64,000 bases of DNA, taken from positions 372,001-436,000 of the forward strand of contig JALQBC010000002.1 of assembly GCA_023375675.1 (NCBI GenBank). Direction: 5' to 3'. Position 1 is the stretch's first letter. Each line of letters starts with the position of its first letter. The DNA is from Cytospora piceicola (Eukaryota; Ascomycota; Sordariomycetes; Diaporthales; Cytosporaceae). Position numbers and translations under genes: made by a program. Positions 48,581 through 59,824 of this stretch are shown in pieces. The notes beneath the pieces are model-generated. The model was not told the DNA's origin, did not search any database, and was given only the letters and a program-made list of their open reading frames with translations.

Positions 48581-49311
48581 CTATCCACCACGATTAAACA
48601 TTCTTTTGAGAAACGACTTTTTGCTCTTGGGCTGATCGATGCCCATATCCGATAATTCTGCCCTCCGCGCAATCTCCTCCCGGTCCAGGATGGCCCGCTT
48701 GCGCGCGCGGTCGGCACGCACCAGCTTGAAGAACACCTCCTCGACGTTGGTCCGCTCCTTGGCACTGGTCTCGATGAACCCACACCCGAGCTTCTGCGAC
48801 AGCATCCTGCCCTCGTTGATGCCCACTGTCCTCTTGTGCTCCAGGTCTGATTTGTTGCCGACCAGGATGATGAGGCTGGAGTCGAAGCCGCCGGGGGCGC
48901 CGTACCGCCCCTTTGTCGCCAGCACCTGCTCGAAGATCTTCTGGACGGCCTCGAAGCTCGGCCGGTAGGTCACGCTGTACACGATGACGAAGAGCTCGCT
49001 GTCGCGGATCCATTGCTCGCGCAGCGCTGTGAATTCCTCCTGGCCTGCTGTGTCGAGGATCTCTAGGAGACACGCCTCGTTATCCACCACGCATTGCCTT
49101 CTGTAGGAGTCCTCCAGCGTGGGGTCATATGTCTCAACGAAATGTTGATGTGTCATCTGGAGAGCCTGGTTAGCAGAAAATGATACGTCTCGGGGGGCGA
49201 ATGAGGTCTCGCCGGAGGGGAGTGACAACACACTTGAATAGTCAGAGACGTCTTGCCGACACCGCCCTCTCCTAGGACGGCGATTTTGATCATTGACGTT
49301 TTGCCTGTCAT
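48581..49311 (-). CDS. Ras-like small GTPase without a CAAX box, two exons
   Basis: Small GTPase of the Ras subfamily. Exons are 49311-49234 and 49156-48581, giving 217 aa. The 77-nt intron (branch GCTAACC) splits the first helix; joined, it reads LTIQMTHQHFVETYDPT as in Ras. All nucleotide motifs are intact: GEGGVGKT (P loop, ~11-18), the switch I effector loop FVETYDPTLEDSY, DTAGQE (G3), NKSD (G4) and ETSAK (G5). The Gln of DTAGQE is kept, so GTP hydrolysis should work. The chain ends in a basic tail KSKKSFLKRMFNRGG with no CAAX cysteine, so farnesylation is not expected and membrane contact may rely on charge. An in-frame ATG at 49341 would add ten residues; I prefer 49311 because relatives start a few residues before the P-loop strand. 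Confidence 0.92.
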
Positions 49312-52300
49312 CTTGAAGTATAGTTTCGGTCTCCAGGACACTTGTTGCTGATACGACTATAGGCGTTTAAAAGAGTGGCTTAGAAGTTAGGAGTGAGTGT
49401 GGCTTTTTCTTCTTCTTCTTCTTTCAGGATCGGATACGGCAAGCAGGTGTGTGTGTGTGAGGTGAACAGAGGACGAAGGAAACTTTGAAAGTTCGGAATT
49501 TGCCCCTGATCCTCGCAGGACCGGGGAACACAGCACATATTTCCGGCCAATCGCTTACGAGCCGACCGGCGAAGGTGGTCCCTCGCAAATCTCCTGTTGC
49601 TAGCTGGGATCAGTAATTTATGGGCCCACGATTAGGGGGGCGCTGGGGCGGACCGTCCCCTCGGGTCGGAAATGGGGGCAATGGGCTACAGAAGACTACA
49701 TATTTCCGCAGAATTGACAGGTCGCTTAGGCACGACCGGCTGCCACCCCGGATCACAAGGCCACCGGGACGTCTTGACCTCGGGATTAGATGGTGGGGAG
49801 AGGGGGCTATCAAACGCATGGCCCCGTCGTCGACTCGTGTCTCATTCGAATTTTGTAATTACACCTTGGCGGCTCACCCAGGTGCCCGCAGAGTCGCCTT
49901 GATACAGATCATAACACATTGTACTAATTAATCGACTTTCTCGACTGCAGGCTATAAAGGAAGTTTCTCAAGCTCTCCACATAATAGGCATCGAGCCAAG
50001 GACAAAGTCAAGCTTATCGCTTCGGCCGAACATGAACAAAACCCAACATTGAAAAGCCAGTAAGTAGTATCGTTTCCGTGGCCTCATTCCTTCAGAATGC
50101 AGACGCGGTGGACGGAGGCAAAGATGGCTTGGATTGGCACTGACATTATAGATTAAAACCTTCGCAAGGCAGAACGAGATGACCTTATGTTCATGATGCA
50201 CATTTTCCGTGGGTTTTATTCCAATACATATGTAAGCTGCTGCATAACATTGGTAACCCAGGCATGGTCATGATCGTGATGGTAGATCATTCCATTCAGC
50301 CAGAATAGATTCCATGTTGTCTTGCGAGCGTAGATTGAGTATTTGGTAAGTAATCTCCGTTCGCTGGACACGATAACTTCCGAGTTGCATTTAGATATTG
50401 GTGGGTTTTTCGAAGACTGGGTGCTAAACTATAGCCCGAGATTTGCCATACCAAACTTGATGTTGACGTTTTATAAGTAGATACCTTGTAATGTCATTTC
50501 AAAATCATAAGAGCGAGTGCTAAAATTCTTAACCTGGCGTGCATTTATAGAAAAAACCAATCTTATATCAACCATTACTGTACGCCTTGTTTCTCGAGCC
50601 GTGATGGTGCTTGACGTTTTCGACTGCTTGAGCTTCAGCGAACCTGGGCCGGATCGACATGATTTGCACATCTAGACACAAAGAAGATGACACCGATTAT
50701 CATATCTTACTGCCGCCAGCCTGGTAGCGCCTGTGAGATGAATTTGGGGGATATCCAGCCCACGGCCTGCACAATACAGCTAGTCTATACTGGTCATGGA
50801 CGGGGGACCTCAGTTACACTACTCGAGCGATTGCATGTTTTCCTTAGATGTTTCAATGTTCCAAAATACCAGCGGCTTATAGTAATCAAGGAGTGGCTGA
50901 CTGTTCTCAAGATCTTGAGGCCTTTGGAAACCAAAATGAAGAAAATAACCTGGAAACGTCACTTCTTTCTTCTGTGCTAGACCTTGTAGTCAATTGAATT
51001 GCTCCACTGTGCCACAGGATCTTACAAAACCGGGGGTCCTTGATTATCAATTGATATGTTCACATCTCGAACAAGTGCCGGGAAACAAAAGTTTATCGCA
51101 GGTGTGTACCGGCAATTGATGGGATCTCAGACAGTCATCTGGAAGAGGAGGCATTGACGGTTTGCATTAAATTCAGTGTTATGTCAGACTGTTACGCAAC
51201 CAACCATGACCGCGTGGCCAGACAGACCCGCGGTAGAGTGACCAGAAATTGCACACGAGTGGATCGGACCGTTAATTACCGTCCCAGACGGCAGTAATTA
51301 CCTGCCAAGGTTTGAAGAGACGCGACAGCAACCCCCGTTCTACACCCCAGACAACATTGACCAAAGCATTTCTATTGCCACTCACTGAGAGGCCCTAATT
51401 AAATAGAAACCCCCCTATTGTGTCCCGGTACCGGCCGCGCTCGAGGATGCGGTGAAGCCAGTCGTCCTTGGACCACGACTTTGCAGAGGAACGGCCGGAG
51501 CCACGTGTGGTATTGGAAGACATATAGGACCTGACAGTCAGGCAGTCAGCTTGTGTTATATGCATTGCCACCATTGGTACCCTAGGTTACTTTCGACCAC
51601 TGCAGCAGCTGTCCTCGTTGTGGTCACGACGTGCTTTTTCTCTAAATGATGTTCTCTAATCATGGCTTGACAATGATGCCGATATTTTTTCGCTGCCGCA
51701 TGTAACATGCGGCAACTTTCCAGTTATTTGAGGTTGTTATTCTGACCCATGGGCTATATTTGATATCTCTCGTGCTGTTTTTCTTTCTTCTGCGAGTATT
51801 GTCTCAGATTGGGATTAGGGCCAAAAGCAATTCATCGGCGGAATTATACTTGGGTAATTAAATCGCTCAATCATTTGATAATCAAGCCTCATTTACCAAT
51901 GACTCCAAGGACCCTGGTAGGTAGTGAAGTTCGATGTTGGTGCAAAGGTGCGATGCTGCCTAGTGTTCAAGGACAAACGCTGATGAACGAATATAGGCTT
52001 TTCATAACTCGAATCCTTTCAATGCCCAGGCGATTCTAGTGGTGTAATCGATTTTAAAAAGAAACCAATGGACCTGACATTAGAGTTTTTCTTGTTTAGA
52101 TCAAGTCGTTGCTGGATATGCGTTTCCAAATTCTCGTTGCCACCTGGGCATGTCTACGGTCCTTTGTAAGCCCACATGTTATGAGATAATTGCCTTGATT
52201 TTCGCAACAATCTTTTCTTCTTCTTCTTCTTCTTCTTTTCTTTCGTTTGAAATTAATCGCCAATCACCTGGAAATATCGGTGCCATTGAAGGACAGTGGC

Positions 52301-54413
52301 GAGGTATCAGTTCGGGGCGGCCAAGTCCATACATACGGATAGAAAAGCGATGATGGTACAATATATTTAGGTACCTAGGTACAGCCTACGGTTCTTGAAG
52401 TCGTTGAATTCAGGGGGGTGGCGCTTGCGCTTGTGGCTTGCGCATGGCGGCGGCGGGCGCGGGGTATCGTTAATGCCAGGCCACACAGTACACCACACAC
52501 AACCCATCAAAGTGAGCAGTGATGAAGCTTCAACCTCATCAGCTGCTCTCGAATGATGGTTGCGCGCGTCATTAGCCGTCAGCCACCATCATCACCACCA
52601 CCACTTCCTCCTGCTGCTCCCTTAAAACGACCGGCAGGCTGGTAGTTGGTCTCGAGTTTGGCCATGTTTGAGGCGGGATATGGTCTCCGGCAAGTGACCT
52701 ACACAGTAAGACGGCGGCGACCATGATATTACGGCATAAGAATAACATGGACTGCTGTGACCCGTGTCGTGTTGCGCCAAACGCGGTGCGATGTGATGGG
52801 GGCGTAGATGGATGGATCATCTTCCCTTCCCTTATACCTCCCTAGGTAGGTACTTAGTTGGGTTCCCTGGCCTTACTATCGCAAGCACTGGGTAATTGAA
52901 GCTCATCTAAATGGGCAGGGACAACGGCTGGGTCGGATGGTATCGTACGGAAAGAAAGTTTTGAATTTGTCATTACATAAAGTGCAAGTGTTGCCCACCT
53001 GCACTACGAGTGTATCGATACTTCCCCTGAGATAAGTGCTGTTAGCATCTTCTCCTCCTCCAGGTTTAGTCGATCGGCCAGGTGGACCCAAGGCTGGGGT
53101 AAATTTAGCAGCGCCAGGCCACAACCTGGCCGGTTCGACCTCGGTAAGATTGCATCTTGGGCGGATAATTTTGGATGACACTAACAGAGCAGGTCGGGGG
53201 TTTGGGTCAAGGGTACATATGAGTACATGCGGGTACCTCGGGCGGGAAGGTCAAGCAGCGATTCCATTGGTTCGGAACGGGGAAACCGTGACCTTGTTTT
53301 CCTTTCCAACTCGGCCTCACTTCAGGCATCTTCAATCAGCTCCTCAGCTCGCGCCTCCAGCTCTGCCTAGGTAGTTTAGAGGGCAGTGTACAGTAGGTCC
53401 AGAGTGTACTCCGCTCGCAAACACCGCCGAATGCCACCTTTCATCTCCCTCACTAGTCACCAACGCCACTTGGGAGGACACGGACCTGCGACCCCTTTCC
53501 TGTGCCTGTGTCTGTCCCTTTTCCCCTTTGCCTCTTAAAAGACCATAATATACCGGCCTGTGCTGCCATGGCGAGACCCATATGTAGGAGTTGAAACCAG
53601 CAGGCCCAACAACAAACTCTATCTCCTTCCGGGCCAACTGTTGTGGACGGGCTCGAATTTGTATCAGCCGCAGCCCATTCTGATACATACTTGCTACTTG
53701 ACCTGACCTGACAGAGCCGACAGACGCCCGCCCGCCCTGGTGCACATGTACCCAAGCACCACCTTCCAAGGTTACTATACTACCCTGAATACCTACCTAC
53801 TGAGAGGTACCTGCATCCTACCAGCACCTGGCCCCAGCTCTTGTTCCCCGTCTTTTCTAATAGAGATCAGACCTCTTGAAATTACACACAATTGGTGGCG
53901 TACACAGATACGGGCCGAGACAAGCTCACTGCTCCACCAACATATCTTGCCCGTTCTGCTTGTCGGCCTGTGATGAGTGAGCTGCAGGAGCTTGTGCTGG
54001 AGACTCAATTGAAGCCACGAGACGATTTATCAGGTCGGTCAGCAAAGTGTCTCCGCTTCACTCACACCTCCTAGTGATGACGTCCAGTACTTACAGTCCC
54101 ATATCAGAACACCATCCCGCGGAGCACTCTTCCAGCATAGTACGGTAGATTCTAGAATCGATACTCAACACCCCCCCCCCCAAACCAGTACCCCGCGATT
54201 CGAAACCCCCACGGGCCGCCATCAAGTTTCAACGACGGTTAGACAAGCGACTATCGGCTTCGAGAACAATAACGTGACGCCGACCCGCTCCACCATTGAC
54301 GTCAACGGCTACCCCCCCATTGTCATCCCTGCATCGGTTCTTGGACGAAGCCACAGACGGCACAGTCGCCCCCAGCCTGTTTTCCCCGCGACTTAGTTCT
54401 ACGACAGTTGAAT
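49312..54413. other. 5.1-kb gene-free region
   Basis: The largest gap in the window, lying between divergent genes, so it carries the promoters of the Ras-like gene and of psd2. It contains TTC-type microsatellites at about 49406-49424 and 52211-52239, a 21-bp palindrome at 51694-51714 and TACCTAGGTA-type sites at about 52372 and 52838-52850. The final kilobase is pyrimidine-rich. Frames up to 141 codons are present but show no protein features. Confidence 0.55.
51694..51714. repeat. 21-bp perfect inverted repeat
   Basis: TGCCGCATGT and its exact reverse complement ACATGCGGCA flank one central A. CCG and CGG triplets face each other 11 bp apart, a spacing style used by fungal Zn2Cys6 regulators. 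It is intergenic and over 2.3 kb from the nearest gene start. Confidence 0.6.
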
Positions 54414-57400
54414 ATGGTTCGAATCATTCCACAACGTCTAAAATCAACACGTGCAAATCTCAGTTCTGGTTCAGCAACAAATAGCCGTAACCCCAGCCCA
54501 ATGAGGAGTAAAGGAGATTCAGCGAGCCCAGAGGGCCGAAAAGAGACGGGTTTGGTGCTGAGTATCGTTATTTTGAAGGTATAGATTCGTGTCCTTGTGT
54601 CCCTTGCAGAATTGCCAGCTAACGCGCGCATGCAAGGCCCGTAACCTAGCTGCTGGAGATCGCAGTGGGACGTCTGACCCGGTAAGCTACTTACTTGATT
54701 CCATTTCGTTCCATCTTCCCTGTGCAAGCTTGAGCTGACCATACTGGCCAACAGTATCTCTCCTTGACCCTTGGAGACAACAGGCACCAAACCCACGCGG
54801 TCGCCAAAACACTCAATCCGGATTGGAACGAACAGTGCGACTTCCCCGTCAACGATACTCGACACCTACTTCTCGATATTATATGCTGGGACAAGGACAG
54901 GTTCGGAAAGGATTACCTGGGCGAATTCGACCTTGCCCTGGAAGAGATCTTCGCCGATGGACACTTTGAACAGCTACCGAAGTGGTTCCCACTGAAGGGG
55001 AAGAGGCGAGGGAAGAAGGGTGCCCGGGTCTCTGGCGAGGTCCTACTTCAGTTCACCCTTTACGACGTGACAAACCCAGATGCCAAAGATGCCGACATTA
55101 TTCCCAAGTATTTGTCTCTCATAAACTCTGTCCCCGAGGCCGAGTCATCGAAGAACCCGACACCAAACCGTACCCCAATCCTGGCGCCGACCAGGCCAAG
55201 CAACTCGACGCCGCCGCCAATTGGCCGAACGCCATCAGATGACGCCGCTGAAGACGAGGACGAAGACGACTACGATGTTTACGATGATGAGACGCCCGAG
55301 GACGAGGATCCTACCAAGCCGGAGAGCGCTGAGAAGCGGAAGAGGCGGCTGAGGATCAAGGGGCTGAAGCGGAAGAAGAGAGACAACCCTTACGAGCTCA
55401 GCAACGGAAGCAGCAACGACGTGGTTGGCCTTATCTTCCTTGAGATCGTCAAGATTACCGACCTGCCTCCGGAGTCGAACTGGACCAAGACCAGTTTCGA
55501 TATGGACCCATTTGTCGTGGCATCCCTGGGCAAGAAGACGTACCGGACCAAGGTCGTGCGCCACAACCTGAACCCGGTCTATAACGAAAAGATGATCTTC
55601 AACGTTCTCGGACACGAGCAGACCTACTCGTTTGCCTTCACCGTCATTGACCGCGATCGCTACACCGGCAATGATTTCATTGCTTCCACGTCGCTCCCAC
55701 TCAAGGAACTCATGGAAAAGTCTCCCAAGCCCGATCCCGAGACCGGTCTCTATAAGATTAGGGATCCTCCAGAGTACGTGCCGGATGAGACACAGCCGAA
55801 GTCACGGTTCAAGAGGCTAGCCATCTCAAGATCAAACTCTCAACAAAGCCTTACAAAGTCTCTGCGACCAGGTCTCTCCAAGAATCCTTCGCAAGTATCC
55901 CAAGGACCTACGTCTGCACCCACGTCTGCACCTACGTCCGCCCCAATGGACGGCGCGGTGGATGTCCCGCAACTGGCCGTGCCTAAGCCTGGAACCATGG
56001 CACCCGGTGATAACGGCGTGTCCGCCGTTGCGAATGACACGGTTACAGAGGGCGATGACCCCGACTTTACCTGGATAGAAGTGCCCCTAAAGATGAAGAA
56101 CACTGAAAAGTGGGAGGCCAAGCACAACCCAGTCATGACTCTACGAGCCAAATACGTACCGTACCCCGCTTTGAGACAGCAGTTCTGGAGAGCTATGCTC
56201 AAGCAATACGACACCGACGAAAGTGGTCGCATCAGCAAAGTGGAAATGACTACCATGCTGGACACGCTTGGGTCCACACTGAGAGACTCGACCGTAGACA
56301 GTTTCTTCAAACGGTTCCCCCATGCTGCGAACAACGACGTTGGAGACCTGACCATTGACGAGGCCGTCATCTGTCTGGAAGATCAGCTGCTATCCAGGTC
56401 CAAGCCAACGATGTCTGACCGGCTGAAGGACAAGTTGCCAGACTTCGTTCACAGTAATCATGCCGCAAAGGAGCCAAATCCCAATGAGGTCGAACCCACT
56501 CCCGAGACAGCGCCCGACAGTCAGATCTCCACGTCCACCATCACAGTTCCGAAAATATCCACTCCGGGCGAGGAAGGAGAAACTCTGGAGAAGGATGATC
56601 TCAACGATCGTGGGGAAGAGCACGTTGTGGAAATCAGGGAATGCCCCATCTGCCACCAGCCTCGCTTAAACAAGCGTACCGACACCGACATCATCACGCA
56701 CATCGCCACATGTGCAAGCCAGGATTGGCGTCAAGTCAACAGTCTTATGATGGCTGGCTTTGTGACTGCCAGCCAAGCGCAGCGCAAGTGGTACTCTAAG
56801 GTCATCACCAAGATTTCATACGGAGGTTATAAGCTGGGTGCCAATTCTGCCAACATATTGGTTCAAGATCGTATGACCGGACAGATCAGCGAGGAGAAGA
56901 TGAGTGTGTACGTGAGGCTGGGTATCCGATTGTTGTACAAGGGTCTGAAGTCAAACAATATGGAAAACAAGAGGAGTAAGTCCTTCTCCAACGAATTGTC
57001 TAGGACATCATGCTAACACACCGCACAGTACGTAAGCTACTGAAGAGCCTTAGCATTAAACAAGGAAAGAAGTACGATGACCCGGCATCAGTGGCCGAAA
57101 TTCAAGGATTCATCGACTTCCACAAGCTCGATATGTCGGAGGTCCTGTTGTCAGTTGAAGATTTCAAGAACTTCAATGAATTCTTCTACCGAGCCCTGAA
57201 GCCGGATGCACGGCCATGCTCAGCACCCGAAAACTCGAATATCATCGTGTCGCCTGCTGATTGCCGATCCATGGTCTTCAACCGGGTTGATATCGCCACC
57301 AATGTTTGGATCAAGGGCCGGGAGTTCTCGGTCAAGCGTCTCTTGGGCGATGCCTACCCGGAGGATGCCGCGAGGTACGAGCACGGCGGCGCCCTTGGTA

Positions 57401-58051
57401 TTTTCCGTCTTGCTCCTCAAGACTACCACCGCTTCCACATCCCCGTCGACGGCATCATGCGCAAGCCCAAGCTCATCGAGGGAGAGTACTACACTGTTAA
57501 CCCCATGGCCATCCGTTCTGCACTTGATGTATATGGCGAGAACGTGCGCGTCATCGTGCCCATCGATACTGTTGAGTTTGGACGTGTTATGGTGATCTGT
57601 GTGGGCGCCATGATGGTTGGCAGTACCGTCATCACCAGGCAAGAGGGCGAGGAGGTCAAGAGGGGCGAGGAGCTTGGATACTTCAAGTTTGGCGGCAGTA
57701 CCATCGTGTTGCTGTTTGAGGAGGGCAAAATGTTGTTCGATGACGACATGGTAGACAACTCGAACGGTGCTCTTGAGACTTTGGTAAGTCATCCTTTCCG
57801 TATTTTTAAATTGCTTTGCACATGACCGGGGCTGACGATACATTTTTTAGGTACGCGTCGGCATGTCGGTGGGCCACTCACCCAACGAGACGCAATGGAC
57901 ACCTGATATGCGCAAGGACGACAAGGACATCACAGAGCAGGACAAGCGTGAGGCGAAGAGTCGTATTCAGGGCGGCTTCCAGCTCGAGGAGGGAGTCGAC
58001 TCCAGCGATGACTCTCCGCCATTTTCTCATCCTCCTACCGGGCCAATTTAG
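54414..58051 (+). CDS. psd2: C2-domain phosphatidylserine decarboxylase (Psd2 type), five exons
   Basis: Proenzyme that converts phosphatidylserine to phosphatidylethanolamine in the endomembrane system, with a pyruvoyl cofactor. Exons are 54414-54578, 54637-54681, 54755-56975, 57029-57783 and 57851-58051, giving 1128 aa. The second exon is only 45 nt; it completes the first strands of the first C2 domain (LVLSIVILKARNLAAGDRSGTSDPYLSLTLGD). Order: basic N tail MVRIIPQRLKS, C2 domain ~45-150, acidic linker, second C2 ~290-400 (GLIFLEIVKITDLP), EF-hand loop starting D556 (DTDESGRISKVE), then the decarboxylase domain from ~810. The self-cleavage site is G1032-G-S1034-T; Ser1034 would become the pyruvoyl group. 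Fungal Psd2 enzymes share this plan. The tail after exon 5 starts is polar. Nothing appears broken. Confidence 0.94.
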
Positions 58052-59824
58052 GGAATTGCCTGGTCGCATTGATAGTACTCTCGAGGTTGAGTATACGTAT
58101 CCGCGACATAACCCAAGCGGAAAAGCGTTCGTACTGTTTTGGACTTCAGATGAGGACAGGCAAGCATAACTGCGTTACATCATACACGGAGGGAAGTTCG
58201 GACTGCCGCAGGTGGCAATGACTGTCTTGGGTGTCTCTTGGTTTTGACATATACTGAGCACGAGTCTTTTGTAGACGATGAAGAATACATTGCATATCAT
58301 CCATCAGCGTGGGGAACAAAACGGGCCACGTGCTTAAAGTTCCTTGGACCCTGTACAGGGCACAGGGATCAATCTTGCCAGTGGAGGTCACCTGTGGAGG
58401 GGATCAACGAGACTGAATGCTATAGGCGAATCTCTGTGCGATATGAAGTCCTGATCTTCCATCGGCCGAATTCTCAAGGTCTTCGAACAAATCGGTAGGC
58501 CTTGTCCTACATGTATGGCCTCCACTGGCAATACCAACCAACCCCTGTGGCCTGTAATCCCAATTCTGTTGACATCCCGGCCGATTACCGAAGGTTTGAG
58601 GATGTGGACTCGAATCCTAACACCGCCACTCAACGGTTGTCTCCTGCCAGGTCAGTCCCAGAACCAACAAACCCTGATGCCAAATTCCACATGTGTGGAA
58701 CCATTTACAACGGGGCCAAGCCCGCTCTGGGATCGGCGTCCTCAGAATAGTGTACATCATTGGTCAGGACCTCAGAAGATCTTCTGCCATAAGCCTGTTT
58801 CCCGTACCCAACCGACACACCCGCACTCTCGTATACACAGAACCGCGACTTTGCCGCACACATACACCCATCCCGTGGCCATTTTTTTTCTGTACGGCCG
58901 TCAACCAGCGCCCATCCTTTCGGAAGTTTTGCGCAGGAACAAAAATAAACAGCCTGAAACATGAACACTGAAGAGAGAGGCTCGAGCAGCAAGAACGTGA
59001 GCAGTTTATACGTATATCATGTACGTAAGCATGGGGAAGTGGATACGGCATGTTCCGGGGACGACCTCGGATGCGGTTCGTTAATACCGACCCATCGGCG
59101 TTCCGAGTCGGTTTGAGTTTCAACATGCAGGAGGCCACAGTTCTTCCCAAATAGGTCTTTACGAAGGAGCTCGCGAGCTTGGCCATGACCAACAACAACT
59201 ACCGATCAACCCTCATGATGCCGAGGAAGTCCCACCTATCCAGTCTGTCCAGCCTACATTGAGGCTGAGGGCAGAAAAAGAGTGATAATCGGTCATTCAA
59301 GAACGACCTGGTGTCTAGCGGCCTACAGGCCCGCTGGTATACGGACCGTGTTGCGGCCCCCTCCCCTTCTGGCAGAAAAATTTCTGGGATACTGGAGAAA
59401 GGCAGGATGGAAGGTTTGGGCTCCATAGGCCCCTTTGGATAGGCCATGGCCCTCAGGATATGCCCTGCATACATACGCCTCTAGACCCAGCTGTCGGGCT
59501 GCCCACAGAAAGTAGGTTCCTGTGGATGTTATGGCCTAGTTCGTCCAGGCCATCTGCGATCTCATGAGTGAGAGGTGTGTTCTCTTCCCTCTTTTGCCTC
59601 GTATCGTGGCATCCAGCCATGAAAAAGAGTGTTTCTTCATGCCTCTCGACGCTCGTTCTCCTAATTCATAACCCCAGATCATCCCCTTCTCATCTCTCGG
59701 CTGTAGGGGTCTCTGGCTTTGTTGCGCTCTTATTTTTATTATACTTTTTAGTCATTCTGTTTCCTGGGCTCATTTGCAACTGTGCTTGGCTCCCCGGCCA
59801 ACAGTTCGATAGATTTAATACAAA
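58052..59824. other. intergenic region between psd2 and the GT2 gene
   Basis: A 1.8-kb gap with no credible coding frame on either strand. The last ~250 bp are pyrimidine-rich and look like the promoter and leader of the GT2 gene. Confidence 0.55.

Noticed and set aside
10790..54182. G or C runs of 11-14 nt (10790, 27618, 44501, 48129, 54171)
   Set aside because: Simple homopolymers common in fungal intergenic DNA; no structure suggests function.
54417..54431. GGTTCGAATCATTCC resembling a tRNA B box
   Set aside because: No A box or matching stems upstream; it is coding sequence at the start of psd2.
57220..57843. 207-codon minus-strand frame
   Set aside because: Antisense of the decarboxylase domain of psd2.
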